Shown here: positions 54,800-64,000 of the stretch, in pieces
Layout of the letters: each line of letters opens with the position of its first letter
Position numbering within the stretch: the first letter of the stretch is position 1
From: Kazachstania africana CBS 2517
Lineage: Eukaryota; Ascomycota; Saccharomycetes; Saccharomycetales; Saccharomycetaceae
Length of the DNA stretch: 64,000 nt
Direction of reading: 5' to 3'
Assembly (NCBI RefSeq): GCF_000304475.1
Contig: NC_018944.1
Coordinates: forward strand, 496,001 to 560,000
Made by a program: the position numbers and the translations under genes
The notes under the pieces: model-generated
What the model saw: the letters and a program-made list of their open reading frames with translations, nothing else
What the model was told of the DNA's origin: nothing
The model's database searches: none

Positions 54800-55007
54800 T
54801 TTGTAAATATATATTTATTATTTATCTTTTTTTGAAGCCTCTTATATTTTAGTCGATACATATAAAAATATCTATGACATCAAATTTGCAATATTGTAAT
54901 ATAAAAAGAGTTTATATGTATATAAAGAAAATAAGAAAAGTAAAATAATGTTATGATAGAAAATAAAGGGGGGGTGTAGTGACAAAATTTTGAGTTTAGA
55001 ACCTCAA

Positions 55008-55835
55008 TTAGAAGTTATTCTTTTCTAATTGTTCTTTTAAAGAGTTTGTACTTTGTTGTAGGTCACTAGTTAATTGATCGACGTCAAATTCTTTAGTTTC
55101 GTTATTGATTGGTTCATTAGTTGGTGCGGTTGGTAAAGCTGAAGAAGTTGCGCTTGATGTTTCTTTAACTGGGACAGCACCTGCCATTTGAGCGGTAGTT
55201 TCGCTACTTTCTCTTGTCTTTAAAATCTTGTTTAATGGGGCAATTTTTTCAACGTATGGCTTAATCTTTTCACAGGCTAATTTTGAGCATTCGTTAGATT
55301 TAGCCTTTGCAACTTTACAAGAATGAGCAACACATGCATCAATTTCAGTTTGGTAAGTCTTGTAAACAATTGGGGCGGTGAAAATGACTAGATCGGCCAT
55401 GAAAAATAGACACCATATGGAGAACCATGAGAATAATTTGTGTAGACAGTATAGAGCCAAAGCGGCTTTGAAAGTATTCTTTGGAACGTAAGCAAAGACT
55501 AACATTCTCATCTTAGCTTGGTAGACTGGTAAATATTTTAAGAATTGATCTAAGTGTGGCTTAATGAATGCAACTGTGTTTGGACATTCCTTGATACCGT
55601 ACTTGGTGACCAACCCTTGACCTAAGAAAATTTTAGTGACAAATTCAATTGATCCGGTTGTCAATAGTATAGTATAACCACATCTTAAGAAGAAAGTGAT
55701 TAAGTTAACTTTCTTCAAAATTAATAGTACAATTAACGAACCGAAAAAGTATTTACCAGTTTCAATTGGATTTTTCCATAATAAAAGATCGCAACCGCAG
55801 TTGCTATTTTTCTTTGTGGTAGTTTGTGTAGACAT
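55008..55835 (-). CDS. RTN1: Reticulon Rtn1
   Basis: Rtn1 shapes tubular ER and nuclear pore-proximal membranes by inserting two hydrophobic hairpins. The 275-residue protein (295 in S. cerevisiae) has the reticulon domain with LLLWKNPIETGKYFFGSLIV at its start. The hairpins lie at about 26-58 and 124-158, separated by a polar loop. A hydrophilic C-terminus with a coiled coil ends LKEQLEKNNF. Codon bias is strong. The ATG before STQTTTKKNS is used. Confidence 0.97.
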   Translation of the reverse strand: MSTQTTTKKNSNCGCDLLLWKNPIETGKYFFGSLIVLLILKKVNLITFFLRCGYTILLTTGSIEFVTKIFLGQGLVTKYGIKECPNTVAFIKPHLDQFLKYLPVYQAKMRMLVFAYVPKNTFKAALALYCLHKLFSWFSIWCLFFMADLVIFTAPIVYKTYQTEIDACVAHSCKVAKAKSNECSKLACEKIKPYVEKIAPLNKILKTRESSETTAQMAGAVPVKETSSATSSALPTAPTNEPINNETKEFDVDQLTSDLQQSTNSLKEQLEKNNF

Positions 55836-56070
55836 CACTGTTAATATATATATATATCTATTGATTGAAGATTAAAAATAACTTTTCTCAACAAAGAAGA
55901 TCAAATCAACAATTGTGAAAAAAATTTCTGTCAAGTGAACCTTATATATCACACAGAAAAATTTTGCCACCTTTAAAAATTGAAGATTAGCTGATCAGAG
56001 AGAAGAAAAAAAAAAAAAAAAAATTTAATCCGACGGAAGTGAGCGGGGTAAGTTAGCAGTCTGAAATAGT

Positions 56071-56129
56071 CACGTGGACAGAGCTGTCACGTGGCTAATT
56101 CAATCACGTGACACTTTTGTAGTCACGTG
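56071..56129. promoter_or_regulatory. Array of four regularly spaced CACGTG boxes
   Basis: CACGTG occurs at 56071-56076, 56088-56093, 56105-56110 and 56124-56129; centre spacings are 17, 17 and 19 bp. All four have TCACGTG on the plus strand, and the third is also ATCACGTGA. These are Cbf1-type (also Pho4, Ino2/4) sites, about 235 bp before RTN1 and 450 bp before LYS4. Confidence 0.8.
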
Positions 56130-56411
56130 AGTGGAAAAATTAGACCAGCTCGACAGGGACGAAGAAGTTAAGCTGGCCGTGATTGCAACTATCACTGTTA
56201 CAAATGGTCCCTCAGCTACGCTTGTACCACCTAGGTAAACTACTCTGTCCCCAGGGACACTCTCTTTGCAGTGTCATTCCAACTGCAGCGCCTACTAGGA
56301 CTGATGCCATCTCTCACACATATCCACGTAACTTTTGCTGCTCGAGCATTTGTCATCATTAACACTTGCTAAAACTCATTCTACAAGATCATTACAACTG
56401 TATTTCAATAT

Positions 56412-56420
56412 CCCGACGGA
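56412..56420. promoter_or_regulatory. Lys14-like site upstream of LYS4
   Basis: CCCGACGGA differs only at the first base from the Lys14 consensus TCCRNYGGA that controls lysine-biosynthesis genes, and lies about 160 bp before LYS4. A single near-match; moderate support. Confidence 0.4.
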
Positions 56421-56578
56421 ATTTTTCCGAGCAAAAACTTCTTACGATGATTCACTTACTATTTTACAGTCATCGCTAATCCATGTAATACAGCACTCTA
56501 TATATATATGTATATATAAAGTATGTATTTATCAATGACCTGATCCATTACCAATGATTTCCACGTCAACATTCAAAC

Positions 56579-58642
56579 ATGTATCGTGTTCAGGTGAGAA
56601 AGTTCCATTGTAACGCAATTAGAAGAAGAGGTCAAAATCTGACTGAAAAAATTATTCAAAATTATTCAAATTCTACAAAGAAAGTATATTCTGGTGACTT
56701 CGTCACCATTACTCCAAAATATTGTATGTCTCATGACAATTCATGGCCCATTGCAACCAAATTCTTGAATTTGGGCGCTCAAAAGATTAAAAATAAAGGT
56801 CAAATTATAAATACTTTAGATCATGATATTCAAAATAAAAGCCCCAAGAATCTACAAAAATATGCTAATATTGAAAACTTTGCTAAAAAGTATGGCACAA
56901 CTTTCTACCCTGCTGGTACCGGTATTGGTCATCAAATTATGATCGAACAAGGTTACGCCTTCCCATTAAATCTAACCGTCGCATCAGATTCCCATTCAAA
57001 CACTTACGGCGGTGTAGGCGCACTGGGGACTCCAATCGTTAGAACAGATGGTGCTGCAATCTGGGCCACTGGACAAACGTGGTGGCAGATCCCAAAGGTC
57101 GCTAAAGTGAGATTAATAAATAAATTGCCTACAAATATATCAGGTAAAGATATTATCGTGGCATTATGTGGTATATTCAATAATGACGAAGTATTGAACC
57201 ATGCAATTGAATTTGTAGGTGATGAGGAAACGCTCTCTCATTTGCCGATCGATTATAGATTGACCATCGCAAATATGACCACTGAATGGGGTGCGTTGTC
57301 AGGCCTTTTCCCCATTGACAAAACTTTGATTAATTGGTATAGAAATAGAGCTGAAGTGGTAAATAGAGAAATGCAACATCCAAGAATAAATGACATTACA
57401 ATTTCTAATTTAGAAAAGATGTTTAATTCAGCAGAATCAAAGCCTGATAATGACGCTCATTATGCAAAGACAATAACTGTAGATCTATCCACTTTAACTT
57501 ATTTCGTTTCGGGACCAAATACAGTTAAAGTCTCAAATACTGTAAACAAATTATCTGATGATAACATTAAGATTGATAAGGCATATCTTGTATCATGTAC
57601 TAATTCTCGTTTATCCGATTTAAAGGAAGCTGCACAAGTAATCAAGGCAAATCCAAATGGTGAAATAAACAAATTTGCACCACATGTAGAGTTTTACGTC
57701 GCTGCTGCTTCGAAAGAAATTGAAAATGAAGCACGTAATATTGGTGTCTGGGATACTTTATTACAAGCAGGCGCCATCCCACTACCATCAGGTTGTGGTC
57801 CATGTATCGGTCTTGGTAAAGGTTTACTAGAACCTGGTGAAGTTGGTATTAGTGCCACTAATAGAAACTTCAAGGGAAGAATGGGTTCAAAGGATGCATT
57901 AGCCTACTTAGCATCTCCAAGCGTTGTTACTGCATCTGCCATCATGGGAAAGATTGCATCTCCTGATGAAATTTACAATACTAAATCGACAAATTACGAT
58001 GGTGTAAAGACTACAATTATTGAAAATGAACTTCCTGATGGCCAACAAGCTTCGGATGATTCTCCAGTAGAAATATTGGAAGGTTTCCCAGAGGAAGTTA
58101 CGGGTGAATTGGTTTTCTGTGATGCAGATAATATCAACACAGACGGTATCTATCCAGGTAAATACACTTATCAAGATGATATTACCAAGGATGTTATGGC
58201 AAAAGTATGCATGGAAAATTATGATTCCCAATTTCCTTCTATTGTGAAAAAGGGTGATATACTGATCAGTGGTTACAACTTCGGAACAGGATCCTCTAGA
58301 GAACAAGCAGCTACATCGTTGTTAGCTAAGGGTGTCCCATTGGTGGTTTGTGGCTCTTTCAGTAACACATTCTCAAGAAATGCCATCAATAATGCTCTTT
58401 TAACCTTCGAAGTACCAGAATTGCTCAAGAAATTAAGAGAGACGTATGGCAATGATAAGAAATTGACTAGAAGAACTGGTTGGTTCCTAAAGTGGGACGT
58501 AGCAAACGCCAGAGTTAGCGTCACTGAGGGTTCTCTGGACGGCCCTGTTATCTTTGAACAACAAGTTGGTAAGCTGGGCAAAAACTTGCAAGAAATCATC
58601 GTGAAAGGTGGCCTTGAGAACTGGATTAAAGCCCAATTATAA
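56579..58642 (+). CDS. LYS4: Homoaconitase, mitochondrial (lysine biosynthesis)
   Basis: Lys4 isomerises homocitrate/homoaconitate to homoisocitrate in the fungal alpha-aminoadipate route to lysine. The 687-residue protein (693 in S. cerevisiae) has a short basic mitochondrial presequence. The 4Fe-4S cluster ligands are Cys340 (VSCTNSR), Cys406 and Cys409 (GCGPCIG). Substrate-loop motifs [16 protein letters not shown] and the C-terminal swivel domain [14 protein letters not shown] are intact. Matches YDR234W. Confidence 0.98.
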   Translation: MYRVQVRKFHCNAIRRRGQNLTEKIIQNYSNSTKKVYSGDFVTITPKYCMSHDNSWPIATKFLNLGAQKIKNKGQIINTLDHDIQNKSPKNLQKYANIENFAKKYGTTFYPAGTGIGHQIMIEQGYAFPLNLTVASDSHSNTYGGVGALGTPIVRTDGAAIWATGQTWWQIPKVAKVRLINKLPTNISGKDIIVALCGIFNNDEVLNHAIEFVGDEETLSHLPIDYRLTIANMTTEWGALSGLFPIDKTLINWYRNRAEVVNREMQHPRINDITISNLEKMFNSAESKPDNDAHYAKTITVDLSTLTYFVSGPNTVKVSNTVNKLSDDNIKIDKAYLVSCTNSRLSDLKEAAQVIKANPNGEINKFAPHVEFYVAAASKEIENEARNIGVWDTLLQAGAIPLPSGCGPCIGLGKGLLEPGEVGISATNRNFKGRMGSKDALAYLASPSVVTASAIMGKIASPDEIYNTKSTNYDGVKTTIIENELPDGQQASDDSPVEILEGFPEEVTGELVFCDADNINTDGIYPGKYTYQDDITKDVMAKVCMENYDSQFPSIVKKGDILISGYNFGTGSSREQAATSLLAKGVPLVVCGSFSNTFSRNAINNALLTFEVPELLKKLRETYGNDKKLTRRTGWFLKWDVANARVSVTEGSLDGPVIFEQQVGKLGKNLQEIIVKGGLENWIKAQL

Positions 58643-58809
58643 AAAGATGCATCAGTGGTTATATAGCCTTTTATTTATTATACTAAAGAGTATTCATTAT
58701 AACATTTTTCATATTAACATCAATATTTGAAAATCTAATTTTGAAAAATTCAGAATTACCTTCTCGACATCGTCAACAAGAAAAGGAAGATAGCACTTCC
58801 AATACTCAA

Positions 58810-60429
58810 ATGGATAAATATACTGCTCTACTAAGTGATGTTAAGTTCTCTACTTTGACGATAAATGTTAGTAGATTCCCGAAAACTCTTTCTCATTGGG
58901 AATCCTTAATCAATTATTTAATTACAGCAGCATCGCCCATGAACAAAGCCACGGATCCTAGAATTTTGAAACTTATACGTTCTACATATTCCTCCCTGTT
59001 ATTCCACTTCCCATATGCAGAAAATTACCATATTGATTATGCGTTATTAGAATATAAATTGGGTAATATTACTGGATTCCATAAAAGTTTCAAATCTGCA
59101 TTGGCTGTGTTCAACCATAGATCTATTCTGATTTGGATTTCCTACTTGAGAATTTGTAACGAACTTACAAGTGATACGAAGCAGCTATTCAAGAAGTATG
59201 AAGAAGCAGAGTCGAAAATTGGGCTGCATTTCCATTCTGGTGAGTTCTGGGAGATGTATTTAGATCAGTTGTGGGAGAGGTGTCAATCTAAATTGAAATA
59301 TTTCATTATATTGAGGAAAGTTTTAGAAATACCCATGTATTCATTCAGTAAGTTTTTTGCTAGATGGCTACGACATGTTGATGAGACAAAAGATTTGGAT
59401 GCGCTTAAACTATTTGTACCTAAGGATGAGCTATTACGCAAGTTCAAGATTGATATTAATTATAACGGTAGACGTGGTCCTTATTTATTAGAAGCCAAAA
59501 AGATCTTAAAAAAATTCACTAAGGAGACTTACATGGTGGTACAATACCAGGTTATGGAGCTTTATCAGCTATTTGAATCAAAATTACATATTCATTATTA
59601 TTGTTCGAGTGAGACATTATTTTCAAGTCAAGAAATTGAAACTTGGATGAAGTACTTGGATTACACTATAAATTTGGGTGAGGAAAAATTGACACATTTA
59701 AATTTCCAAAGGGCACTTATTCCTTTGGCTCATTACGATTCGATTTGGATAAAATATTCAAGTTGGTTAATCGAGAGAGAAAATGATTTGCTTACTGCTA
59801 AAAACATTTTATTATATTCTTTAACTATAAGCTTGAAAAAGACAAATATTTTGGAATTGTTGTATTCCATCTTAGTTAAGTTGAATGAATTGGACGAGTT
59901 AACAAATATTTTGGATACATTGTCACAATCATTTGATAACAAGATCGAAGAAAATAGTGATTTTGATATATTTTGGGATTTTATACAATTCCAAATATTT
60001 TTGAATAACTCTCAGAGACAAAGTAGGTATTTGACCCAGTCAAAATTTCCTTTACCAGATTCGTTACTAGATAAAGTAAAAAAGTGGTTATCATACTGTG
60101 AGAAGCGAGAAGGTCAAGAAGTTTTACTCAATTATTTAGTGCAGTTACAATCCAAGGAAAATACGGAAGTTATTGAAAAGGAAATCTTCCAATACCTTCT
60201 TGATTCCCGCCTTTCATATTATATCAACAACGGTACGTTCTGGACATTGTATTGTCAATTGATCTACTTAGATTCTTCTAGATCGTATCTTGAAAAGAGA
60301 CGGTACATCATTAGAAACATATTGAGCCAAATTCCAAAGGAAAATAATAAACTGCTTCCACCTTTATTAGAATTCGCACAATCTTACATACCAGAGGATA
60401 TGGACACTTTGCATGAACTGTTTGAATAA
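58810..60429 (+). CDS. PRP42: U1 snRNP component Prp42
   Basis: Prp42 is a HAT-repeat scaffold of the yeast U1 snRNP, pairing with Prp39. From the ATG before DKYTALLSDVKFSTL the protein has 539 residues (544 in S. cerevisiae); the open frame extends upstream only without an ATG. HAT-type helices with aromatic W..Y/F spacing occur throughout (LSHWESLINYL, SILIWISYLRICNE, GEFWEMYLDQLWERC, SIWIKYSSWLIERE). Synteny with LYS4 and FMN1 matches YDR235W. Confidence 0.94.
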   Translation: MDKYTALLSDVKFSTLTINVSRFPKTLSHWESLINYLITAASPMNKATDPRILKLIRSTYSSLLFHFPYAENYHIDYALLEYKLGNITGFHKSFKSALAVFNHRSILIWISYLRICNELTSDTKQLFKKYEEAESKIGLHFHSGEFWEMYLDQLWERCQSKLKYFIILRKVLEIPMYSFSKFFARWLRHVDETKDLDALKLFVPKDELLRKFKIDINYNGRRGPYLLEAKKILKKFTKETYMVVQYQVMELYQLFESKLHIHYYCSSETLFSSQEIETWMKYLDYTINLGEEKLTHLNFQRALIPLAHYDSIWIKYSSWLIERENDLLTAKNILLYSLTISLKKTNILELLYSILVKLNELDELTNILDTLSQSFDNKIEENSDFDIFWDFIQFQIFLNNSQRQSRYLTQSKFPLPDSLLDKVKKWLSYCEKREGQEVLLNYLVQLQSKENTEVIEKEIFQYLLDSRLSYYINNGTFWTLYCQLIYLDSSRSYLEKRRYIIRNILSQIPKENNKLLPPLLEFAQSYIPEDMDTLHELFE

Positions 60430-60506
60430 GGATGGGTTACATTACCAAAAGTCTGTTAGTGGTTTCTATATATGTGTATGATCATTATGTACTACCAGTT
60501 TTATTT

Positions 60507-61115
60507 TCAGGCATTCAAGATATCTTTATATTTAGCATAGCCTTCGTAGCTTAATACTTTCTTTGTGATCTCGATGTCAATATTTATATCATTGATTAAG
60601 GCTTCTTTAGTGGTATAATCCAATTCAGGTCTAATATAGCCAAGAATATTAAACTTAAGTTTTGCACCGTAGAAATCATGTGAGAATTTATGAAGTACGT
60701 GAAGTTCCACTGTCTTGAATTTGTTATCATAAAACGGATTCTTTCCAATTGAAAGTACAACAGGTAAAGTGTCTAAATCGCCATTCTTTGCACTTAGAAA
60801 TTTTCCAAAATTATATTGAACTTGTCTTCCATCGTTCCTGTCGACCATTAGTACAGATTTATCTACTTTATTGATCTTGGCAAACCCAAAATACACACCC
60901 AGATCCAAGTCATTGATTTCAGCTGGTAGCTGCTCGATGGGCACATTTGCAGTTGGAATCCCAAGTTCAGCTGAACCACGACCAAAGCCACATATAATAT
61001 CGCATAATTCTGTAGAGATGGGGTATGGAGGTAATGGGTAGTCGGGAATGGGAAAGTCGAATGGTCGTAGTGCCATATTCTTTATGAGATGTTTGATGGG
61101 CTTACTGAGATTCAT
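60507..61115 (-). CDS. FMN1: Riboflavin kinase Fmn1
   Basis: Fmn1 phosphorylates riboflavin to FMN. The 202-residue protein has the riboflavin-kinase motifs GFGRGSAELGIPTANVP (ATP and Mg binding), LDLGVYFGFAKI and SIGKNPFYDNKFKTVELHVL, and a C-terminal RPELDYTTKEALINDINIDI. S. cerevisiae Fmn1 (218) has a hydrophobic N-terminal segment; here the N-terminus before the fold is short and polar/basic (MNLSKPIKHLIKN), and a second ATG at 61076 would remove it. Matches YDR236C. Confidence 0.96.
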   Translation of the reverse strand: MNLSKPIKHLIKNMALRPFDFPIPDYPLPPYPISTELCDIICGFGRGSAELGIPTANVPIEQLPAEINDLDLGVYFGFAKINKVDKSVLMVDRNDGRQVQYNFGKFLSAKNGDLDTLPVVLSIGKNPFYDNKFKTVELHVLHKFSHDFYGAKLKFNILGYIRPELDYTTKEALINDINIDIEITKKVLSYEGYAKYKDILNA

Positions 61116-61552
61116 TAATCATTATTTTTTTTTCTACATTGAAATGCAAATAATCATATTATGTATGCATCAGTCAAGAAAAATCGATGTAATTTAGTAG
61201 TTGAAACTCCATCATATCCATCACTAGTCTGCTCTTAGAGTGTTTATTGATCATAATGTAACAACGCTGTAGCGTTACAAACTCTCTTGTAAGCGTTCTC
61301 TCATATAACCTCTTTTCAAAAATTCTGAAAGATTTTAAGCAGCAAGGTGACTAACCATAACAATGCTAGCACAGCACTGAATTAAGTAGAGACATCGGTT
61401 ACTCTCCTTTTTTTGCCAATGCTGTCTTTTGACTCAAGCTTTTATAAGTTCGAGCAATTTTCAATAATAAAAAAAGCTTGTTGGTGATTGACCCTATCAG
61501 GAGGATATAAAAGTTCCAGGATACTCGTACGAGGAACAGCAACAGTTAGTGG
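61116..61552. other. Divergent FMN1/MRPL7 spacer
   Basis: About 440 bp. A short perfect palindrome, AACGCT-GT-AGCGTT, lies at 61263-61276, and a TGACTCA near 61432. No gene seen. Confidence 0.4.
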
Positions 61553-62422
61553 ATGCACCAATCTTTCCTTATTCAGTCAATTAGATCATTTTCAAGCTCA
61601 GCAGCTCGAGGGAAAGCTGCTTGTTCGATAGTCAAACCTGTACATCATCTAGTCAAGATCGATAAATCGAGGTTATCACCAAGATTCCCAGAATTGAAGT
61701 ATGACAAGTCAGATATAAGGTCTCCAGGGTTTCGTCCAAGGAATACCCATCAAGATAGGGTCGAAGAGCACTATTTGAATGTGTTACAGCCGGATCTTCT
61801 CTTAATCAATTATCAACATAATGCAACGGTGCAGGAGGGTTTGAAAAGGAGGGCATGGAGTGGTAACTCAACATATCAAATTAATAGACCATTAAAGAAA
61901 CCAAAGGGATCTAGAGCTGAACTTCCAAATATTCATCCAGTTAAATGGAATAACATACCACATATCGAGAAAGTCACCTTAAATTGTTATGTCAGAGAGG
62001 CTAGAGACAATGAAATGTTGACAATTGGTGCAGCATTACAGCTACAACAAATTACTGGTGTAAAGCCAGAAATTATATATTCAAAATCAGATGTCCCATC
62101 CTGGAAACTCAGAAGGAGTCAACAAATGGGCGCTAAAGTTGAGTTAACTGGTTACGAAATGAATCAATTCTTGGTTACATTATCTGAAATTGTTCTTCCA
62201 AGAATAAGAGAGTATAAAGGTATAAATGATACATCTGGCGATGGATTTGGTAATCTTTCCTTTGGTTTATCGGCTTCTGAAATCACCTATTTCCCAGAGA
62301 TTAACGCAAATCAAGATGTATGGCCCAAGACATTTGGCATGCACATAAATATTGTAACATCTGCGGAAACTACAAATCGTGCAAAAACATTAGTAAGTGG
62401 TTATCAGGTTCCTTTTAAATAA
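61553..62422 (+). CDS. MRPL7: Mitochondrial large-subunit ribosomal protein uL5m
   Basis: Component of the mitochondrial 54S subunit that contacts the central protuberance. The 289-residue protein (292 in S. cerevisiae) starts with a serine/arginine-rich presequence. It has the uL5 core: [51 protein letters not shown] and the C-terminal [17 protein letters not shown]. Matches YDR237W. Confidence 0.97.
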   Translation: MHQSFLIQSIRSFSSSAARGKAACSIVKPVHHLVKIDKSRLSPRFPELKYDKSDIRSPGFRPRNTHQDRVEEHYLNVLQPDLLLINYQHNATVQEGLKRRAWSGNSTYQINRPLKKPKGSRAELPNIHPVKWNNIPHIEKVTLNCYVREARDNEMLTIGAALQLQQITGVKPEIIYSKSDVPSWKLRRSQQMGAKVELTGYEMNQFLVTLSEIVLPRIREYKGINDTSGDGFGNLSFGLSASEITYFPEINANQDVWPKTFGMHINIVTSAETTNRAKTLVSGYQVPFK

Positions 62423-62590
62423 GTATACACCTTTCTACTTCTGATACACAAATTCCTTCCATCATGTAAATAGATATTCGATCATAATAAATTAAATTGT
62501 TGTTATATGTACAAAAATTTATATAATCTTAATTAATTGTTACTCTAGTTATTTTTTTCTCTTCCCACATGTATATAACAATAAAACTCT

Positions 62591-64000
62591 TCAAACACGT
62601 GTCAAAGTAACTTTATTGGATTCTTTTGCGATCAGAGCAATTCTGTCACCTAAAGATAATGCCAAGCCTTGACCTTTAGAACGGATACGGACATAACCTA
62701 CAACTTGATTAGTGGCAGGATCCTTTTCAATGCATAAGTTTGCTAATGCATCTTCACCAAATGAGGATTTTGCATATAAGTTGCAACTTAAGAATCTACA
62801 ATCTTCTTCTCCTAATGCTTCGCTAGGAGTTAGGATACCCATATTAGTTCCTTTTACAAGTTCTTCCAAATATGCATGTAAAGAAGGTAACTGAGATTTA
62901 ACAGATATCTTATTTTCCCACTCGAATTCATTCCACATCGTGCGGAAACGTTCATCCTCCGTTGTAGCAGGCTTGATATAATCCATAATGTCCACATGAA
63001 CATCATTCAATATAACGTAACGTGCATCTTCACCATGGGCTCCATCATAAATAATATTACCAAATATGACACCAGTATCAGCAGATGAGACCTTTATCGT
63101 AACTGTCAATTTATGGAATCCGTGTGGTACTACATTGCTACTTGGTGGATTATCGATAATTTTTAAATCACCCAAGGTAGCAAACTGGACATGTAGATTT
63201 TTCAAAGTTTCTTTTGTTTGGTTGACAAGTAAAACATCGAGTACAACGTCAAATTGATTATTTGTAATATAAGCTTCAGCATAAACCGCGTCAGAAAACC
63301 CAGTCAATGGGACAATTTTCTTCAATTTTGAAGCAAGAGATGAAGAGCTTGATTTTGCAGCATGTCCCTTCATAGCCAATTCTAAATCTTCTTCGATACT
63401 ATCCTTTTGAACAGCAACAGAGTCGGAACCTGAGAGTAATCTGAACGAAATTGCCTTCTCGATTGGTTCTGCATTCTTGACAATATCTTTAATAGATCTG
63501 TTTTGTAATTTCCGCTTAGATAGCGAAACTTGTGATTTAAATGATGACTTTGTAGCATCCAAAAACGTTAAATCTAGAAGTTCTCTCTCTGCAGACTTTT
63601 CATCAGGATTACTTTCATCCATTAAAATGGCAATTGCAGTTAAGATTCTTTCAGCAGAATCTTCATCAATTTTACGTTCGACGAGATTACTTTGACCAAC
63701 TCTAATAACACTTACTAAAATCAGTAGTCCCTCAGCTTTCAAGGCATTTGTAATGCCTCCATCTTTAGAAACCTTCTCAAATCTGAGAACCAGTTTAATG
63801 ATCACACTAGCTAGAATTGATGCAGTGTAAAAGTCGCTTGTTAGGATAAAACGGCGTAATGGCGGTCTGGAATCGTTGTCTTCCTTGTTGGAAGCATAAT
63901 CTCTGTTACTTCCAAAAGCACTCTCAGTTGCGTATGTACCGTCTGGTAAAATTACTGGACCAGTAGGTTTAGTGGTGTCGAGTTCTTCACCATCCTCTTC
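62591..64000 (-). CDS. SEC26: Coatomer beta subunit (beta-COP), 3' part (truncated by window edge)
   Basis: Beta-COP is a subunit of the COPI coat for Golgi-to-ER and intra-Golgi vesicles. The visible C-terminal 469 residues enter from the right edge with the linker after the helical solenoid. The appendage region includes FSDAVYAEAYITNNQFDVVL and VVPHGFHKLTVTIKVSS, and the conserved end contains FLSCNLYAKSSFGEDALANL and GDRIALIAKESNKVTLTRV. The start lies outside the window. Order after MRPL7 matches YDR238C. Confidence 0.97.
   Translation of the reverse strand, partial: EEDGEELDTTKPTGPVILPDGTYATESAFGSNRDYASNKEDNDSRPPLRRFILTSDFYTASILASVIIKLVLRFEKVSKDGGITNALKAEGLLILVSVIRVGQSNLVERKIDEDSAERILTAIAILMDESNPDEKSAERELLDLTFLDATKSSFKSQVSLSKRKLQNRSIKDIVKNAEPIEKAISFRLLSGSDSVAVQKDSIEEDLELAMKGHAAKSSSSSLASKLKKIVPLTGFSDAVYAEAYITNNQFDVVLDVLLVNQTKETLKNLHVQFATLGDLKIIDNPPSSNVVPHGFHKLTVTIKVSSADTGVIFGNIIYDGAHGEDARYVILNDVHVDIMDYIKPATTEDERFRTMWNEFEWENKISVKSQLPSLHAYLEELVKGTNMGILTPSEALGEEDCRFLSCNLYAKSSFGEDALANLCIEKDPATNQVVGYVRIRSKGQGLALSLGDRIALIAKESNKVTLTRV

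Larger units (their letters stand above)
55836..56578. other. Divergent RTN1/LYS4 promoter region
   Basis: About 740 bp. It holds an 18-base A tract (56006-56023), a four-member CACGTG array (listed separately) and a Lys14-like site. The part from 56160 to 56330 is more GC-rich but has no RNA gene that I can recognise. Confidence 0.55.

Overview
The window is a nuclear chromosome segment of a budding yeast of the family Saccharomycetaceae. Nearly every long reading frame is a recognisable orthologue of a Saccharomyces cerevisiae gene, genes are almost all intronless and closely packed, and promoters carry yeast regulatory motifs. The gene order interleaves blocks that lie on S. cerevisiae chromosomes XV and IV, with one gene (CCC1) from the sister chromosome XII region. 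That is the pattern of a post-whole-genome-duplication species with its own gene-loss history, for example the Naumovozyma/Kazachstania group; I cannot name the species.

Layout. 1-1515: 5' part of FUN12 (eIF5B), cut by the window edge. 2762-10148: RPB2, MRPL23, UTP5, SPP2. 10285-12641: MDM32 and an intron-containing tRNA-Pro(UGG). 12659-14291: a foreign-looking cassette, in which an exact 240-bp inverted repeat brackets a GC-richer, frame-broken gene for a secreted protein. 15386-23151: ELG1 (its C-terminal part in a second, overlapping frame), THI80, LSC1, ARP8; then RUP1. 26127 onward: a block collinear with S. cerevisiae YDR217-YDR238: RAD9, SPR28, MFB1, GTB1, a YDR222W-like gene, a CRF1-like gene, CCC1 (in place of the histone pair), ADK1, SIR4, PCF11, TRM8 (inserted), IVY1, COX20, HEM1, RTN1, LYS4, PRP42, FMN1, MRPL7, and the 3' part of SEC26, cut by the right edge.

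The main accessory discoveries are (1) a 305-residue protein with 66 cysteines between MFB1 and GTB1. It looks like an exceptionally large metallothionein built from nested 5-residue and 30-residue repeats, and its promoter has three matches to the Ace1/Cup2 copper-response consensus. (2) The inverted-repeat cassette next to tRNA-Pro. (3) The ELG1 C-terminus displaced by one frame. (4) A mirror-symmetric arrangement of CCAAT boxes and Yap-type TTAGTAA sites in the CCC1/ADK1 promoter. (5) A regular array of four CACGTG boxes upstream of LYS4/RTN1.

Most other genes are housekeeping (transcription, mRNA 3' processing, splicing, mitochondrial ribosome, TCA cycle, haem, lysine, thiamine and flavin cofactors, COPI and ER shaping, DNA damage checkpoint, silencing) and do not form operons; each has its own promoter. 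Metal handling is a loose theme of the middle part (metallothionein-like gene, CCC1), but nothing in the sequence shows that these genes are co-regulated.
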